DNA of 64,000 nucleotides. Origin: Emergomyces orientalis (Eukaryota; Ascomycota; Eurotiomycetes; Onygenales; Ajellomycetaceae). Position 1 is the stretch's first letter. Each line of letters opens with the position of its first letter. A model generated the notes under the pieces. It did not search any database, was not told the DNA's origin, and worked only from the letters and a program-made list of their open reading frames with translations. The translations under genes and the position numbers were made by a program. The stretch is taken from NCBI GenBank assembly GCA_002110485.1, contig MOWL01000068.1, positions 310,001-374,000 on the forward strand, in the 5' to 3' direction. Shown one piece after another: positions 37,536-49,506 of the stretch.

Positions 37536-37570
37536 CTTGTCCCGCCCCCACTAGTGGGGGCGGAAACAAG
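37536..37570. repeat. GC-rich palindrome with outer arms
   Basis: A perfect 20-bp palindrome, CGCCCCCACTAGTGGGGGCG, occupies 37543-37562. Outer arms CTTGT and ACAAG extend it with one mismatch and one bulge. It sits in an AT-leaning, gene-poor region. Confidence 0.75.
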
Positions 37571-38414
37571 TATGGCAGGACGTGACAAGAATTTGGTTAA
37601 CAGCTAAGGAGCTGGAGGGTGGATCGCCCATCAACAGCCATGGCGAAGCTCACTGTTTTGAGGATTCAGAGAAACAGCAAAAGAAGGAACTGGGGAAGGA
37701 TCTGCTGGTGATCTCTATTGATTTTGGCTTGCTTTTCTTTTTCCTTTTGTTTTCTCTTTCCCATTCTTCTCATCTTTGGCATTAACGTTATACCCTTTTA
37801 TGGGTAACGGTGAAGGAAGTGCATAGACTCCAGGACACATTTATCAGTAGGGAGAACTACCTCATTACTTTTTTGCCTCAATTGGGCTTCTTCGGAATTG
37901 AGTTTGCGCGGCCTAAAAGAACCCTGGAAAAAGATGTGACATTGATCACGAGACTAAGAGTGGGAAACAGGCTCTTCCGGCGGTGGTGAATTTTGGCTAA
38001 AACGCGCTAAAGAAGGCAAAAACTTAGGCGCTGATGCCGCATACGGCCGCATGAAAGGCAGCGGGACGCCTGCTCCGTAACGGCTGCCCCGCCTTTCCCC
38101 GAATCCGCGGTCAGTTGGGCTGCGATATACCTTGTATGACACCTTCAGAGAAAGATGCAGGAAAGAAGTACGAGGCGAGAAAATTGTTTCAGAGCTGAGG
38201 CCCGGGACGGGGGTTGAGGGTTGGCTGATCATCCGCCCCCATCATAAAAACCCCCACCATCGAACCCCAGGCGGACCGTAAGCACTGCGGCGGCAACAGT
38301 GACGGCGCCAGGAAACGCCACTTGTGAGGCCATTATCATCCCAAGAACATGGAACGTGGGCTCTACATAGTAATTTTTTATTTTTTATTATTCTTTCACC
38401 ACCCGTTCCCTGTG

Positions 38415-39653
38415 CTAACTCCGTCTTCGTATTGTATTATCAGCCTGCGCTCCTCGTGTCAGAGTAGTTTTGAAAGGGCACCATCCCCGTATACTTATTA
38501 AGAGAATGTTTTTTCTCCGTGCCTTTTTGAAGCCAAAATAGTGGGATTTTTGTAGTGATCTGCCAACCCTTATGGGGTCCACAACTGTGGATTTTGGCAG
38601 GGATGGACAGTCAATTGTCCATTGTCTTGGTGCCTGGCCTCCAACCACAACCCATCGGTTTGGAACTACCAGCGTAGTGTATCTAGGTAACTGGCCTCGA
38701 TTCAATTCACCCCAGACCACGCACCATTGTCGCCGTAAGACCCAAGCGTTTCGGATCAGGTGGAGCTTTTCGAGAGACAAAAATTTGCTCTTCCAGCACT
38801 CACTGGCAACCAGATGAATTGGCCTGTGATGGGACGACCTTTTGTATTTATGCAATTTTACAAGGCGATGTCGGAGACAAATGAAGGGGCGGAGGGGACG
38901 AAGCACCAAGACCCTTGCATGGTGAACATAAAACCGTGCTGTGTAAACGGGTAGATCTGCACTGTGAGTGCTGGTGACCGAAGCTTGAGCAATTTTGAAA
39001 AGCCACTGAGAAATGCCCAGAGAGGAAACACGTGGGGAAGTACATGTTGTGGCTTGTATTGAAAGATGTAATACAATACATGTAATATGATACGGTACTG
39101 CGTAACAAGTATTCTTTCGCGCAGCTGCGGATTTTGATGAAAGGGGGAAGGAAAGAAGGAAAGAAAGAGAAATTTTGCAGAAGAACAAGCCTGCCTGCCA
39201 AAAGATAGCATCTATGATTCCGGAATTTGCGCCGTTAGCTGGAAACTCAAGCCTTGACCGATTTTTCAAACGAAGGCAGCTAACATATCTCTGCATAACG
39301 TCGTTTTTCCCACCATTTAATGTTGGAAAAGTGATGTTATTCAGTTCCTCACTATTATCATGAACAGAGAAAGGAATCCAGGTTTGACAGAAAAGAAAAG
39401 AAAGAAGAAAAAAAAGACCACATCGCAGAAGCATGACTCGCATCTTCTCGCATCGTGAGGCTTCTCTGCGTGGGAGCTGCCATGACCCTGAACAAAATTG
39501 CTTTTCTTTTTTCACTCCACAAAACTTCTCATCTGCTATCAAAAAGGAGGAGGTCCGTCTTTGCGTGCCCGCCGTTTCCTTCCCTTGGCGGGCACTCTCA
39601 TCGGAAACAAAACTTGTCAGCCATGCATCCGGCCTATGATCTGGCCGGCTCAT
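38415..39653 (-). CDS. Orphan 412-codon open frame, doubtful
   Basis: An ATG-initiated, uninterrupted frame of 412 codons. The translation is rich in Ser, Leu, Arg, His and Cys, and has two hydrophobic stretches (near FFLLSFLFC and ISLSFLLSFPLSS). I see no domain or repeat. The composition looks like translated non-coding DNA, but the length is notable. Treat it as unproven. Confidence 0.15.
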   Translation of the reverse strand: MSRPDHRPDAWLTSFVSDESARQGKETAGTQRRTSSFLIADEKFCGVKKEKQFCSGSWQLPRREASRCEKMRVMLLRCGLFFLLSFLFCQTWIPFSVHDNSEELNNITFPTLNGGKNDVMQRYVSCLRLKNRSRLEFPANGANSGIIDAIFWQAGLFFCKISLSFLLSFPLSSKSAAARKNTCYAVPYHITCIVLHLSIQATTCTSPRVSSLGISQWLFKIAQASVTSTHSADLPVYTARFYVHHARVLVLRPLRPFICLRHRLVKLHKYKRSSHHRPIHLVASECWKSKFLSLEKLHLIRNAWVLRRQWCVVWGELNRGQLPRYTTLVVPNRWVVVGGQAPRQWTIDCPSLPKSTVVDPIRVGRSLQKSHYFGFKKARRKNILLISIRGWCPFKTTLTRGAQADNTIRRRS

Positions 39654-42600
39654 CGAAGTAATTTTGAGCTATTTCAGATCATAATAAAATTAAACAGCAC
39701 ACTCGCACCCGATAGCCTGGATTGCGGGATCCAGCCAGTATCACGATTTAATGCTTATCATGATTTCATCGTGGGCCCGTGGGGTCAAAAAACGAGATGT
39801 TTCTGATTCCGAATTATCCATACTAGATTAAAACTTTAAAGGTTTTTGGAAGGCGCCAGGCGGTCAGCTGCAATTTTTTTTTTGTTTGTTTTTAACTCCT
39901 CAAACATGTGTCAGATACGAGCACCGTTTTCGCTCGCCTCAGAGATAATCTGAGTCGCGGAAACGTTTTTTTGCACAGTTCGATGGCCCTGTTCGATGAT
40001 GCGGCCTTGAATTGAACACAGCTCCAATCTGCCCCGCATTCTCGGGGGTGGGGGATAAACGAAAAAGGTAGCAACCCAGCACTCGGCGTGAGATTTGGCA
40101 AGATTTGGCAAAATTTATACTTTGAGCATCTCCAATCTCTCCTATTTCCTCCCTCCTCGCCTCATTTATCCAGCTGATAAATCCGCCAATGGATTTTGGC
40201 CCCGAGGGGGAAGGGCGCCAACGAAAAACATAAATGGAGCGCCCAGGGATAATGATCCCAGCAAGAGCTAACTTAGTTTCCTAGCAAGAAGCAAAAGTGA
40301 GTACCGATAGTTTGCGGCCCCCTGTTGGTGCGAAGGATGAGGCGAGAATCTTTGAAAAAAAAATTAAGGCGAAGACTGAATATTATTCGTCCCACTGGTA
40401 AAATGTGTTCCCAGAGCGAATGGAGAAATAGCAAGACGGATAAAAATCATATGGAACTGCATTATTCTTGGGGCTGGAGTGAGTCCCCTACGCTTCACAC
40501 AGGTTCGGCAGGCACCATTGAGATATATCTTTCATCCAGAGAAATTGCTTGCTGCCAGGTAACATTTGTCAGAGGAGAAAGCAGTTGTGAAATAAGAAGA
40601 GGGATATCTTTCGGGCAAAGGCATCACGCTGATCTGGCGGTGACCTCATCCGGGTTGGTTGAGATCAGCTAAGGCCACGGTGCTTGGCGGCGATCGGAAG
40701 AAACCGAACTCACTCAAGCTCCCTTCTTCGATGACGACGACTTATTACGAGAAAAAGGAATGAGGTCCTCCTAGGCCACGAGGAGATACCAAGAGGCATT
40801 TCCTGATGCAGTACGGAGTATACATAGTACAATCAAACGAGAAAACGGCCAGCAAGCGTGTTGCCGCTCGCTGACTGGCTCAAATGGCCTCCTTGAACAA
40901 ACAAAAACGCTTAGCTTCAACAACCCTACCAGAACACTTGTGATGAGAGGTATTATCAACAGTGATTTGTTGCTTGCGGGCTGGCGACTGGTCACCGGCC
41001 GGGGATTTCTAGATATTTCTGTCAATCTTACTGGCCATTGACTGTGACATCCCTTCCTGGTCCCACCTACTCTGAGGATGCTTTTGCTGGGATTCTTAGG
41101 CTATTTAGTATCGTCCCAAAGCCTGTCAAATTTGTCCAAACGATCACAAGTTTTCTTCAACGGAGGTATTTCACCAGGTGCTCGGTAATGTTGCTCGGGA
41201 GTCAATGGCATTGAAGGAAACCACATTGAGCAGACCGCCTCCCCCTGCGCTCGCTTTTCCCCCACCTGTCTGCATGGGGTATGCTAGCGTCTTTCATGCA
41301 GAAAGGGTGCTAATCAATAAAAATAATCAGAATAAAAGGTTCTTGGCTACCGCTAAGCTGGGTGGTTAGCGAGCGACCCCGTGAGGAACCGATGGCCCCA
41401 AAAGCCAAGAAAAGAAAAAGAGTTGCTTGGTCCATGTTTTTTTCGCGCGTTTCTCCGCGCAGGAAGCCAGAAGAAAGCTATGCTAGATTCCGCTTTTAAG
41501 GAAACCATTCGGGAGGCTATATCAGCCCGTTTGGTGGTGTTTTTGGTGTTGCTTCCTTACCCGAGAGTTTCTTTTCTGGTTTCCGCAGTGATTTGCGAAA
41601 AAGGGTTTTTTTTTTTTGGCAATCAACCGCTGTTGTTTGAGAAAAATCTCATATTAATATGGTTTCTCCATATGTTACTGCGTCGCTAGGTTTCACACAA
41701 AAAAGGCATGATATTGCTGAAAATCCTACACAATAATAACAGCAGCACTAGTGGTATGGATAGCCACCAAGCTTGACGATATGAGGAAGGTGGAGTGAGT
41801 GTTGGTAGGAACTTTTCTAACAGGTTTAGGGCCCTGCTGTAGGGAAGAGAGGGCAGAGAGGCGGGATATCGAAGATGTCTGTCGATATATCAATATCGCA
41901 CTATGGCATACAGATACAAGCTGCGTCCATCCGGGTATCTGACCAGATGCCAGACGTCATATTATGCTGTTTTGTATTTTTCTAAGGGCGTGTAAGTATG
42001 CTGTACCAAATTGCATGTACTGTACCGTAATGTAATATGAAATATTGTATCCGTTGTTTCGGGCGAGCAGTTCACCCTAAGGGCAGCTATCGTACCCAGG
42101 CGGCCTTTAGCGGTGCTCACTATGTCTGACGGACCCAAAGCCTAAGGCGAGCCTGGGAGAAATAGGCTCAGAAGTGGAGTTTTGGAGACGACGCGCCCTG
42201 GAACGATCCTGGGATTTTGGCGACCTTGGAACTTGGAAACGCCAACTCTCGCGGCTGGCCGTTGAAAGAACAAGTTTTTCCCAACTCGCTTTGACAGGTT
42301 GACACGGGCAAAAAGAAAGTACAAGAAAGGAAGAAGGTGAGGAGGAGTGGTGGATAGAAAAGATGCTGAAACAAGATCCCGACAGTCTGGTAATTATGAC
42401 GGAGGGATGGCTGGGACGTGCAACTGAAAAAAATACCGACAACGGAAATGTGTTTACGGGAAATAATAAAATAAAATGCAAAGAGCAAAGAGCAAAGAGG
42501 AAAGGGTGAAAAAAAAGAAAGAAAAAAAGAAAAATACAGTCAAATGACAGGCCAGGAGGGGGAGACGAGAGAAGGAGCTGGTAATACCGCGACAAACAGA

Positions 42601-43387
42601 GCGATTGGTAATATGTGTGTCATGAGGCGATACGAGCCCATGCCATGTTGATATACCCTGTAACGGGTACCTGTACGTACCGGTACTGGGTTTTTCAGAC
42701 GTATCACTTCGCCTGTGTCTGTCTGTCTACTTTCCCAGCTGTTTCTCTTTAAGCTTCAACTCCTGCTCCTCTTCGCTCCTCTTTGCTCGCTCCTATTTTC
42801 CTCTTTGCTTCATTTATCACCTGTATCTATTTATTTATTTATTATTTCTGGGCTTTGTGTGCTGCATTGTGGTGGGAAGACAAAGCGAAGCTCTCTCAGT
42901 TTGCTCTACTTGTCTGTCATTGCTATCGTCAATATATATATCCCTTTATTGTGTTCGTTGGGCCGTGTTTGGTTTTCCTGACACCCGCGGGTTTGGTCTC
43001 CTGCACAGTCCTCCTGTATCCGCCCTACCTACCTTCACTGGCTGCCACCACTTCGGTCGGGTACTCGCATCCCAAACCTCCACTCCAAACTCCCAATTTT
43101 TGCCACCCAATTACCCCGTGCACTGCGACAGTATCCCATACCAAACCACAATTACCACAACTCGTGTCCAGCTCTGCGCCTCTGTTTGTTTTATCGGCCG
43201 TTGCGAGAACCCCCTCCCCCTCCTCTACCCTACCTGACACCGTCCTGTGCTGCGGGTAAGAAGCGGGAAGCTTCGTGTGCAGCATTCTGTGGGTGACTTC
43301 CCGAGCCTCGACCAAGGATTGAAGGAATCGAACTGCATTGTTCCCGCAACTCTCTGGGCCCGATAGTTTTGCTGTCAGGCTGTCGCA

Positions 43388-43513
43388 GGTAATGATAGAA
43401 TCCCTACTTTTCCCCACAAAAACGCTTGATTCCCTATTTTCTTCTTTAGTCTGGTTATATGTAGAGACTAATAATTCTTTCTCTCTCTTTTTTTTTTTTG
43501 TTTTAACTCGCAG
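43388..43513 (+). other. Probable 5'-UTR intron of the Zn2Cys6 gene
   Basis: A donor GTAATG after TCGCAG, a long T-run and an acceptor CTCGCAG bound a 126-nt segment lying about 250 bp before the start codon. The strand and position fit a leader intron. There is no transcript evidence. Confidence 0.3.
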
Positions 43514-43743
43514 TAGCAGATTAAAATATATCGGCGCATGTACCTTTTGACAACATATTCTTATTTTTATTAGAAACTGGGTCGATTTCTTCCACCGTCC
43601 TTGCGATTCTCCCGGACCCCTCATATCTTTCTAAAATCGGGAACGACCCTGTAAATTCACCATGCTACCGGCCTGCAGGGATTTGTCTTTTTGATGCTGG
43701 ATATTTTACTCTTATAGAAATTGGTTTATATATTCGCCTGTAG

Positions 43744-43773
43744 ATGGTCTGGGGCTTGGCAGCCCGATTATGA
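43744..43773 (+). other. Nine-codon uORF overlapping the main start
   Basis: ATG at 43744 is followed by eight sense codons (VWGLAARL) and a TGA at 43771-43773. That stop overlaps the first ATG of the regulator (43770) as ATGA, and a second in-frame ATG follows at 43773. A TAG directly before 43744 may be a 3' splice site. The geometry could permit termination-coupled reinitiation. Confidence 0.5.
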
Positions 43774-46700
43774 TGGAGATTGCAACTGAGGACAAGTCCC
43801 AAGCGCGGACTTCTCCTCCATCCCAGTCTGGCCATCGGTTGGCTGCCCCTCCTCGGGGCCATTATGAACCTGGATGGCGCCCATATCATAACTATGAGGG
43901 CCCCAACCCGGAACAGCACGGTGGGCCTCCGCGTGCACCACCTGTGTACAGCGCTCCGCCACGGGGCAACCCACAAGCCCCCCCCGACATGTCATATGGA
44001 CGACATGGCAGTATTTCAGGGCCCCCTCAAACTCCTACAGAGCCCCAACCACCGCCTGGCACTTATCGACCCATGAATGGCTCCCAAGAACAGGCGCAGC
44101 ACCCGCAACCACCACCACAGCAAGTTGGACCTGGCAATTTTCAACAACCACGTATGGGATACCCTGCAGATGGGCGTCATCCGAACGGCGAAACTCACGG
44201 ATTACCGATGTACTCTCATGGGGATCCAATGCAACCAATACCGGCCTCACAGCCATATACTCCTGGAGGCCATATGCCCCCGACTCCAGGGATGTATGAA
44301 ACGAACAGTTACTTCGTCGGTCAAGCTGGAATGCCTCTGAGCAACCGCCAACGAAGGACAACTCGAGCTCAGCAGGTAGGATTCCTACTCCCCCCTGTTT
44401 ATTTTAGAAACAATCTAACAGGGTTCTAGGCTTGCGACCAATGCCGCTCACGGAAAGCGAAGTGCGATGAAGGCCGACCGGCTTGCAGCCATTGCAAAGA
44501 AAATAATGTTCCCTGCGTGTATAAAGATGTTCCTCCTCAGAAGTAAGTTTTTGAAATACCTCAAATCATGCCAAGAGTCATCAGAAACCTGACGTCAAAC
44601 TGTTTGCAAAAGGCAAGAAAGGTCGACTCAGCTCATCGTGGAAAGAATAGACCGACAAGAGGAGACAGAAAAGGCTGCTAGAGAAGAGTTGATGAGAAAA
44701 CTGAATGAGATGAATGCTCTTCTGGCTGGTGTCAAGTCGCAGATGGATGCTATGACTGGTTCTACTGCTTCGGGAAAACACGCTGACATGACGCCTTCCC
44801 TCGCAAAAGTGGAAGCAAATGCGAATTTCATCGCGGCAAATCTCAAATCTCCAGAAGCCCAAGCCCCTGGTGAGCGTCCAAGGGGGGTGGGCATGGATCG
44901 GGCTTTCCGCAGCGCGGATGGCGACGAACCTAGACCCTTCGATGATTTCAAGAAAGAAACGCAGGACCATGAAACTGGAGAGCTATCAATACCAATCGAA
45001 CACACAACTGCTGCTCACAAGCTACTATTATGGCCATCTATTCAAAAGCTGCTCCCTGAGAGGATCGATGAAGATTACGTGATGCAACTAGAAGAAAACC
45101 GGGGCCCCCTCAGGTTATATGGCAAGGGTGAGGGTGATGATAATTTTGCGGACAGCCCAGTAACCTCACCTTCAACCCTAGAATACGACCCTGCTCTTTC
45201 AGCTTTGGCCCGAGCAGATTCATGGGGCTCAGGTTTTGGATTTCCCTCTGGATTTGACACGACCAAGTTCTCCATGCAGCCACACCCAGGTGGATTAACT
45301 CCATATGGCACTTTGAATCTCGATGCGGACACTATTCAAACCCACTATCAAAGTTACCTAGATAACATGCATGCCCTCCACCCGTTCCTTGACGCATCGG
45401 CATTGCACCACATGGTTTACCATTTTGTTAACAATTACAGCCCTCGCAAACAAGCCTTTCCCTCCTTCTCTCCTCAAATACCACACGTCCATAGCGAGCG
45501 AATGGCCACCGCACCCAAATGGAAAAGAAAACGATCTGCTGAAGCTGCCTTTGAAGTAGCTCCGGAATCGATCCCTGAAAACACTGGTGCTCCTAGCCCT
45601 GTAATCCACAAGTCCTTGGATAACGCTCTTGTTTTGCTTGTGCTTGCTCTAGGCTCAATATGTGGTGTAAAAACAGATATCCCTGGACCGGTGAGCCGGA
45701 GAAAACGGCAAGCTACTTCACCTTACCAGCAGATTGTCGCCTCTTCCCCAACCCTCTCGGATTCTGGCAAATTGCCGACATTCCATTCGCCAAACGAAGA
45801 ATTTTATGCATCCACAACAGGACATCACCGGAGATTTTCTGGCGCAGCACCTGCTGCAGATGCTTGGAACTCACACGATCAAACTGATCCGTCCTTGCGG
45901 AACTTGGATGTCATCCCTGGCCTAGCATATTTTGCTTTAGCATCCGATATTCTGGGTGATGTACTAGGTGGCGGCGGTCTGAAACATACACAAGCTTGCT
46001 TACTGGCGGCCCTGTATACCGGCCAAGTTGCACGTCCATTTTCCAGCCATGCTTGGATATGCGAGGCTTCGAGAGCCTGCCAAATTCTTCTTCGACCGTA
46101 AGTTACTATTTTCCAATCTGAAATCCGAGTTACTTGAAACTGACATGTTCGATTTAGTCGCACATTTGATCTCATACCGAAAGGAACGCGCCAGAAGGAA
46201 CTGATAAATTTTGCCTTTTGGACTTGTCTGCAGCTTGAAAGGTACAGCGTTACTCCATTTCCTGATTCTGTTTCGTTGAAGCTCATGTGGTTTATAGTGA
46301 TATTCTCGCCGAACTGGATCTGCCTGCGAGCGGGATTAGTCGCTTCGAAGATCGCCTTTATACCGAAGCCGGCCTCTTTATAAGTGCAAGTGAATTACAG
46401 ACTCCCGATCCACTTACCATGATCTACTATCTTGCGCAGATTCACTTGCGGAAGGTCTTGAACCGCGTTCATACGGAGCTATACAAAGCTGAGTGTATGT
46501 TCTCAATGTTTTTACAACTAATTTCGCAATTCTTGCAAAAAAGATTTTAATCTAATACAATATTGCCTTCACAGCACGAGACTCTCCGGAGCGAAAAGCC
46601 TCTTGGTCGACCAAAGTACAAGAAGCTCTGAGTTGTAACCTCGAATCATGGAGGACTGGACTACCGGATAATATGCGATGGGAGGAATCCGACCTCCCCT

Positions 46701-47422
46701 CGGACAATATTATCATCGCCCGAATGCGCGCGAAATACTACGGTGCCCGCTATATTATCCATAGACCCTTACTTCACCATGCCCTGCATCCAATACCCAA
46801 ACTTCCTTCAGGCGGTGCCAACTCCGTCGCGTCGCCCAGCCCTTCAAACGTGTCCAGTTCACAGTCACAAGCGTCACCGCCGTCGGCTAACCCGTCTCAT
46901 CTTTCACACAATATGGAGCGATTCACGAGTGATATGGGTCCTCCGAGCAGACCAACGCTGCTCCCTGACCACCAACAACCGTCGATTAAATCGCTTGATT
47001 CCAAGGTCCGTAAGGCTTGCCAGGCGTGTATTGACGCGGCCATACAGAGTACCATAGCATTTGATGGCGTCCCGGGCCGGCCGGTTGTCACGAATATATT
47101 TGGGACAGCCCATGCGTAAGTTAAACAATGACCTACAATTTTATCTTTACACCAACCATTCTAGAGGATTCTGACCAAAACAATTATGGGAAATAGGCAA
47201 TTTGGAAACATGCTCGTTCTATCCGCAACCTACATGTCCCCCTTGTCCCAGCTCGTGGATAGAGAAACTCTCCGAACGCTTCTTGACCGCACAATCAAAT
47301 TTCTATTGCAGAGTCGTCATATCTCTCCGAGTCTCAGTAAGGATGCCGAAATACTGACCTTAATCCGGCGAAAAATATTTGATACTCCGACCACAAGTTT
47401 TTCATCCGCCGATGGAACTTGA
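43770..47422 (+). CDS. Zn2Cys6 fungal-specific transcription factor
   Basis: Seven exons, 43770-44375, 44430-44542, 44613-46097, 46158-46241, 46298-46494, 46575-47115 and 47197-47422, give 1,083 aa. Residues 1-200 are Pro/Gln/Gly-rich. The binuclear zinc cluster, CX2CX6CX6CX2CX6C (ACDQCRSRKAKC, then CSHC and VPC), lies at about 203-232 and is encoded in its own small exon. A coiled-coil dimerisation helix follows (VERIDRQEETEKAAREELMRKLNEM). The middle region, with YLDNMHALHPFLDASALHHMVYHFVNNY and a helical part through exons 3-6, resembles the fungal_trans regulatory domain. A Ser/Pro-rich insert sits near residue 890. The protein is nuclear by class; its target genes are unknown. It has a very long upstream region and an overlapping uORF, which suggest elaborate control. 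Confidence 0.9.
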
Positions 47423-49506
47423 CGTTGACTTGAGACTGAGAGATCATCAACCGTGCGTTTCAGCGGTTCATTTGGGGGAGACATTTGCATTCTTGTATTT
47501 GTCTATTTTTTTCCCCCCATTATATTCGTTATACATATTTCAATCTATACTCCGTACCTAGTCGTACCTGTTCGTTTTCCTTCTTCATATGCCGTGAAAA
47601 TTTTTTTGCTTGGGCGGCAATATTTGTGATTTAGCTTCATATTTTTTTTTGGGCGGTGCGGTCTGATTTTGATATAAGGTAATAATTTCTTTGTTTGTTT
47701 CTTTGCCTATGCTATCTTTCTCAGTTATTCTTGTTCATGTTCAAAAGAATATTTTCTATGGAAGAGCTATGTATGTACATGTTTTTCTTATGGGGTTAGC
47801 TTTTCTTGCTCTTTTCATATTTTTATTTTTCGAATACTTCGGGATACCCACTTTCGTTTTGTCGTTCAATGAGACACAGCTGGTCCTTTTAGCTACAGTA
47901 CTGGCTATCCGGGCTGCTGATTCTGGCTTTGATCCGCGGCACACGCAGCCGCAAAAATCAGTCCATTCTGGTTACAAAAAATGGCAAATGCAACAAGATT
48001 TTATTTCCTTAGTCACTGCTCTTGTTACTTACTTTCCGCGGGCTGTTTTATTTTATTTTTTATCGTCTCGGGTTGATGTGGTTTGGTTTGAATTTTTTTT
48101 TCTCTGGCGTTGATCTTGTTTTTTATATAATTCTTTGTGGAGGGACGACCCCAAGCGGCTATCTTTCAGCTCCCATTTTTTGCTCTTTCGTCATCTCATC
48201 ATACTCATTCAATGTCCATTTTCCTTGTCCACTGGGCGGCTATTGTGATATTATTTTCATTTTATTTTCAAATTTTTCTTTTATCTTTGGGGAATTGCGA
48301 TTACTGGGTTTTCTTTTGTTTATTTCGTACTGGTCTCATCTAGTTTTGAGTAATTTAGCCTTTTGTTGTGTGTTTTTGGGTCTTTAGTTGGCCTCAAGTT
48401 TTGATTTTTGATATTGGCTCGCAGGCGATCCAAGGATCTATCTATTTTGGCCCGGGAAGTTTATATATATAATGTAAGAAAAGTAAAGAACCTTGGAAGA
48501 CGGAACGGAAAGGCTTTTGTCATAAGAGTGGTGCACCCCCGTACGGGCCGGGAAGGAACCAAACGTGGCTAAAAGACACAAAATTGGTTTAGATCGCACC
48601 GCTGCAGGTTTTTTAGACTTCTGAACACGAGAGGATAAATTAGTTGAACGGCGTATCTTGCAAGGTTTCTGGTCAATCGTGATTGATTAATTATTGGCGA
48701 GAATTAGCCGAGGCAAGAAGCAGAGCATTTTGTTGGGGGGCTTTTTTTTCTTGGAACTGACAACTTGCAGCGCCAAACGACGCCTTTTCCATTGGCAGCT
48801 TGGGGCGGCGTGTTTAGTTTAAATCGGTTCCAAATGCGCCGCTCTCCCTCTCCCCCCTTGATGATGAAAGCTGCCCCAGAGCGGGAATAATGGAACAGTG
48901 ACGGGGTCTGGATTTCTGTGTTCTTAATGGTACTATATAGGTACTGTACATACAAGTGCTGCTACGCATCTGTCGCTGCACGGCAATCCTCATGCCCTGG
49001 TGTTTTCGCAGCAGTTTGCATGGAGGGTGTGCATTGCGCTCGCCTACGGGCTAGAAGGGGATAGACATATACTGTACCCATGTGTACTGGTGGAGGGAGG
49101 ATAATTATGGATCCAAAACCCGCCTCGTCGCATGGCCCATGGGAGGTCCAAGGGTTTGCTTCTCCACAATAAGCTAAAATATTGCTGGGCGTGTGCCCCT
49201 TAGGATGGATGCTATTTTCTTTCGTTCGAAATTCACATGCGCAATAATGCTGTGTGTTTTGTCTCTCTTGGCCATTTCCCTCGGACATAAGTGTTGCAAT
49301 GGGTAGTGGATAAGATAAAAGTCGTGGACTATTCCTGATAATTTTAGCATAAACTGATATTTTCTTTCATTCATTTTTGGTGGCATTTTATTATTCTGGC
49401 TGTAAAGCTGTGAACTCATTTTTTAACTTTTTTTTTTAAAAAATAGAAAACTAAATAAAAAAGATTTTATTGAGGAATATCTGATAACTTTTTCTTTAAT
49501 CAAATA
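47423..49506. other. Intergenic, T-rich then SDR promoter
   Basis: About 47480-48420 is strongly T-rich on the plus strand, consistent with 3' UTR and downstream sequence. The remainder is ordinary spacer and ends in A/T runs just before the SDR start. No gene is supported. Confidence 0.5.

Larger units (their letters stand above)
34390..43769. other. 9.4-kb gene-poor region upstream of a regulator
   Basis: No spliced or conserved gene is visible. Noted items are a 22-bp hairpin at 35126-35147, a palindrome at 37536-37570, one long minus-strand open frame at 38415-39653, and a pyrimidine-rich tract (about 42700-43260) followed by a likely 5'-UTR intron (43388-43513). The right end is presumably a long leader and control region of the Zn2Cys6 gene. 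Confidence 0.5.

Noticed and set aside
42107..43624. Minus-strand open frames over the pyrimidine-rich leader
   Set aside because: They are antisense to the leader of the Zn2Cys6 gene and reflect low-complexity composition.
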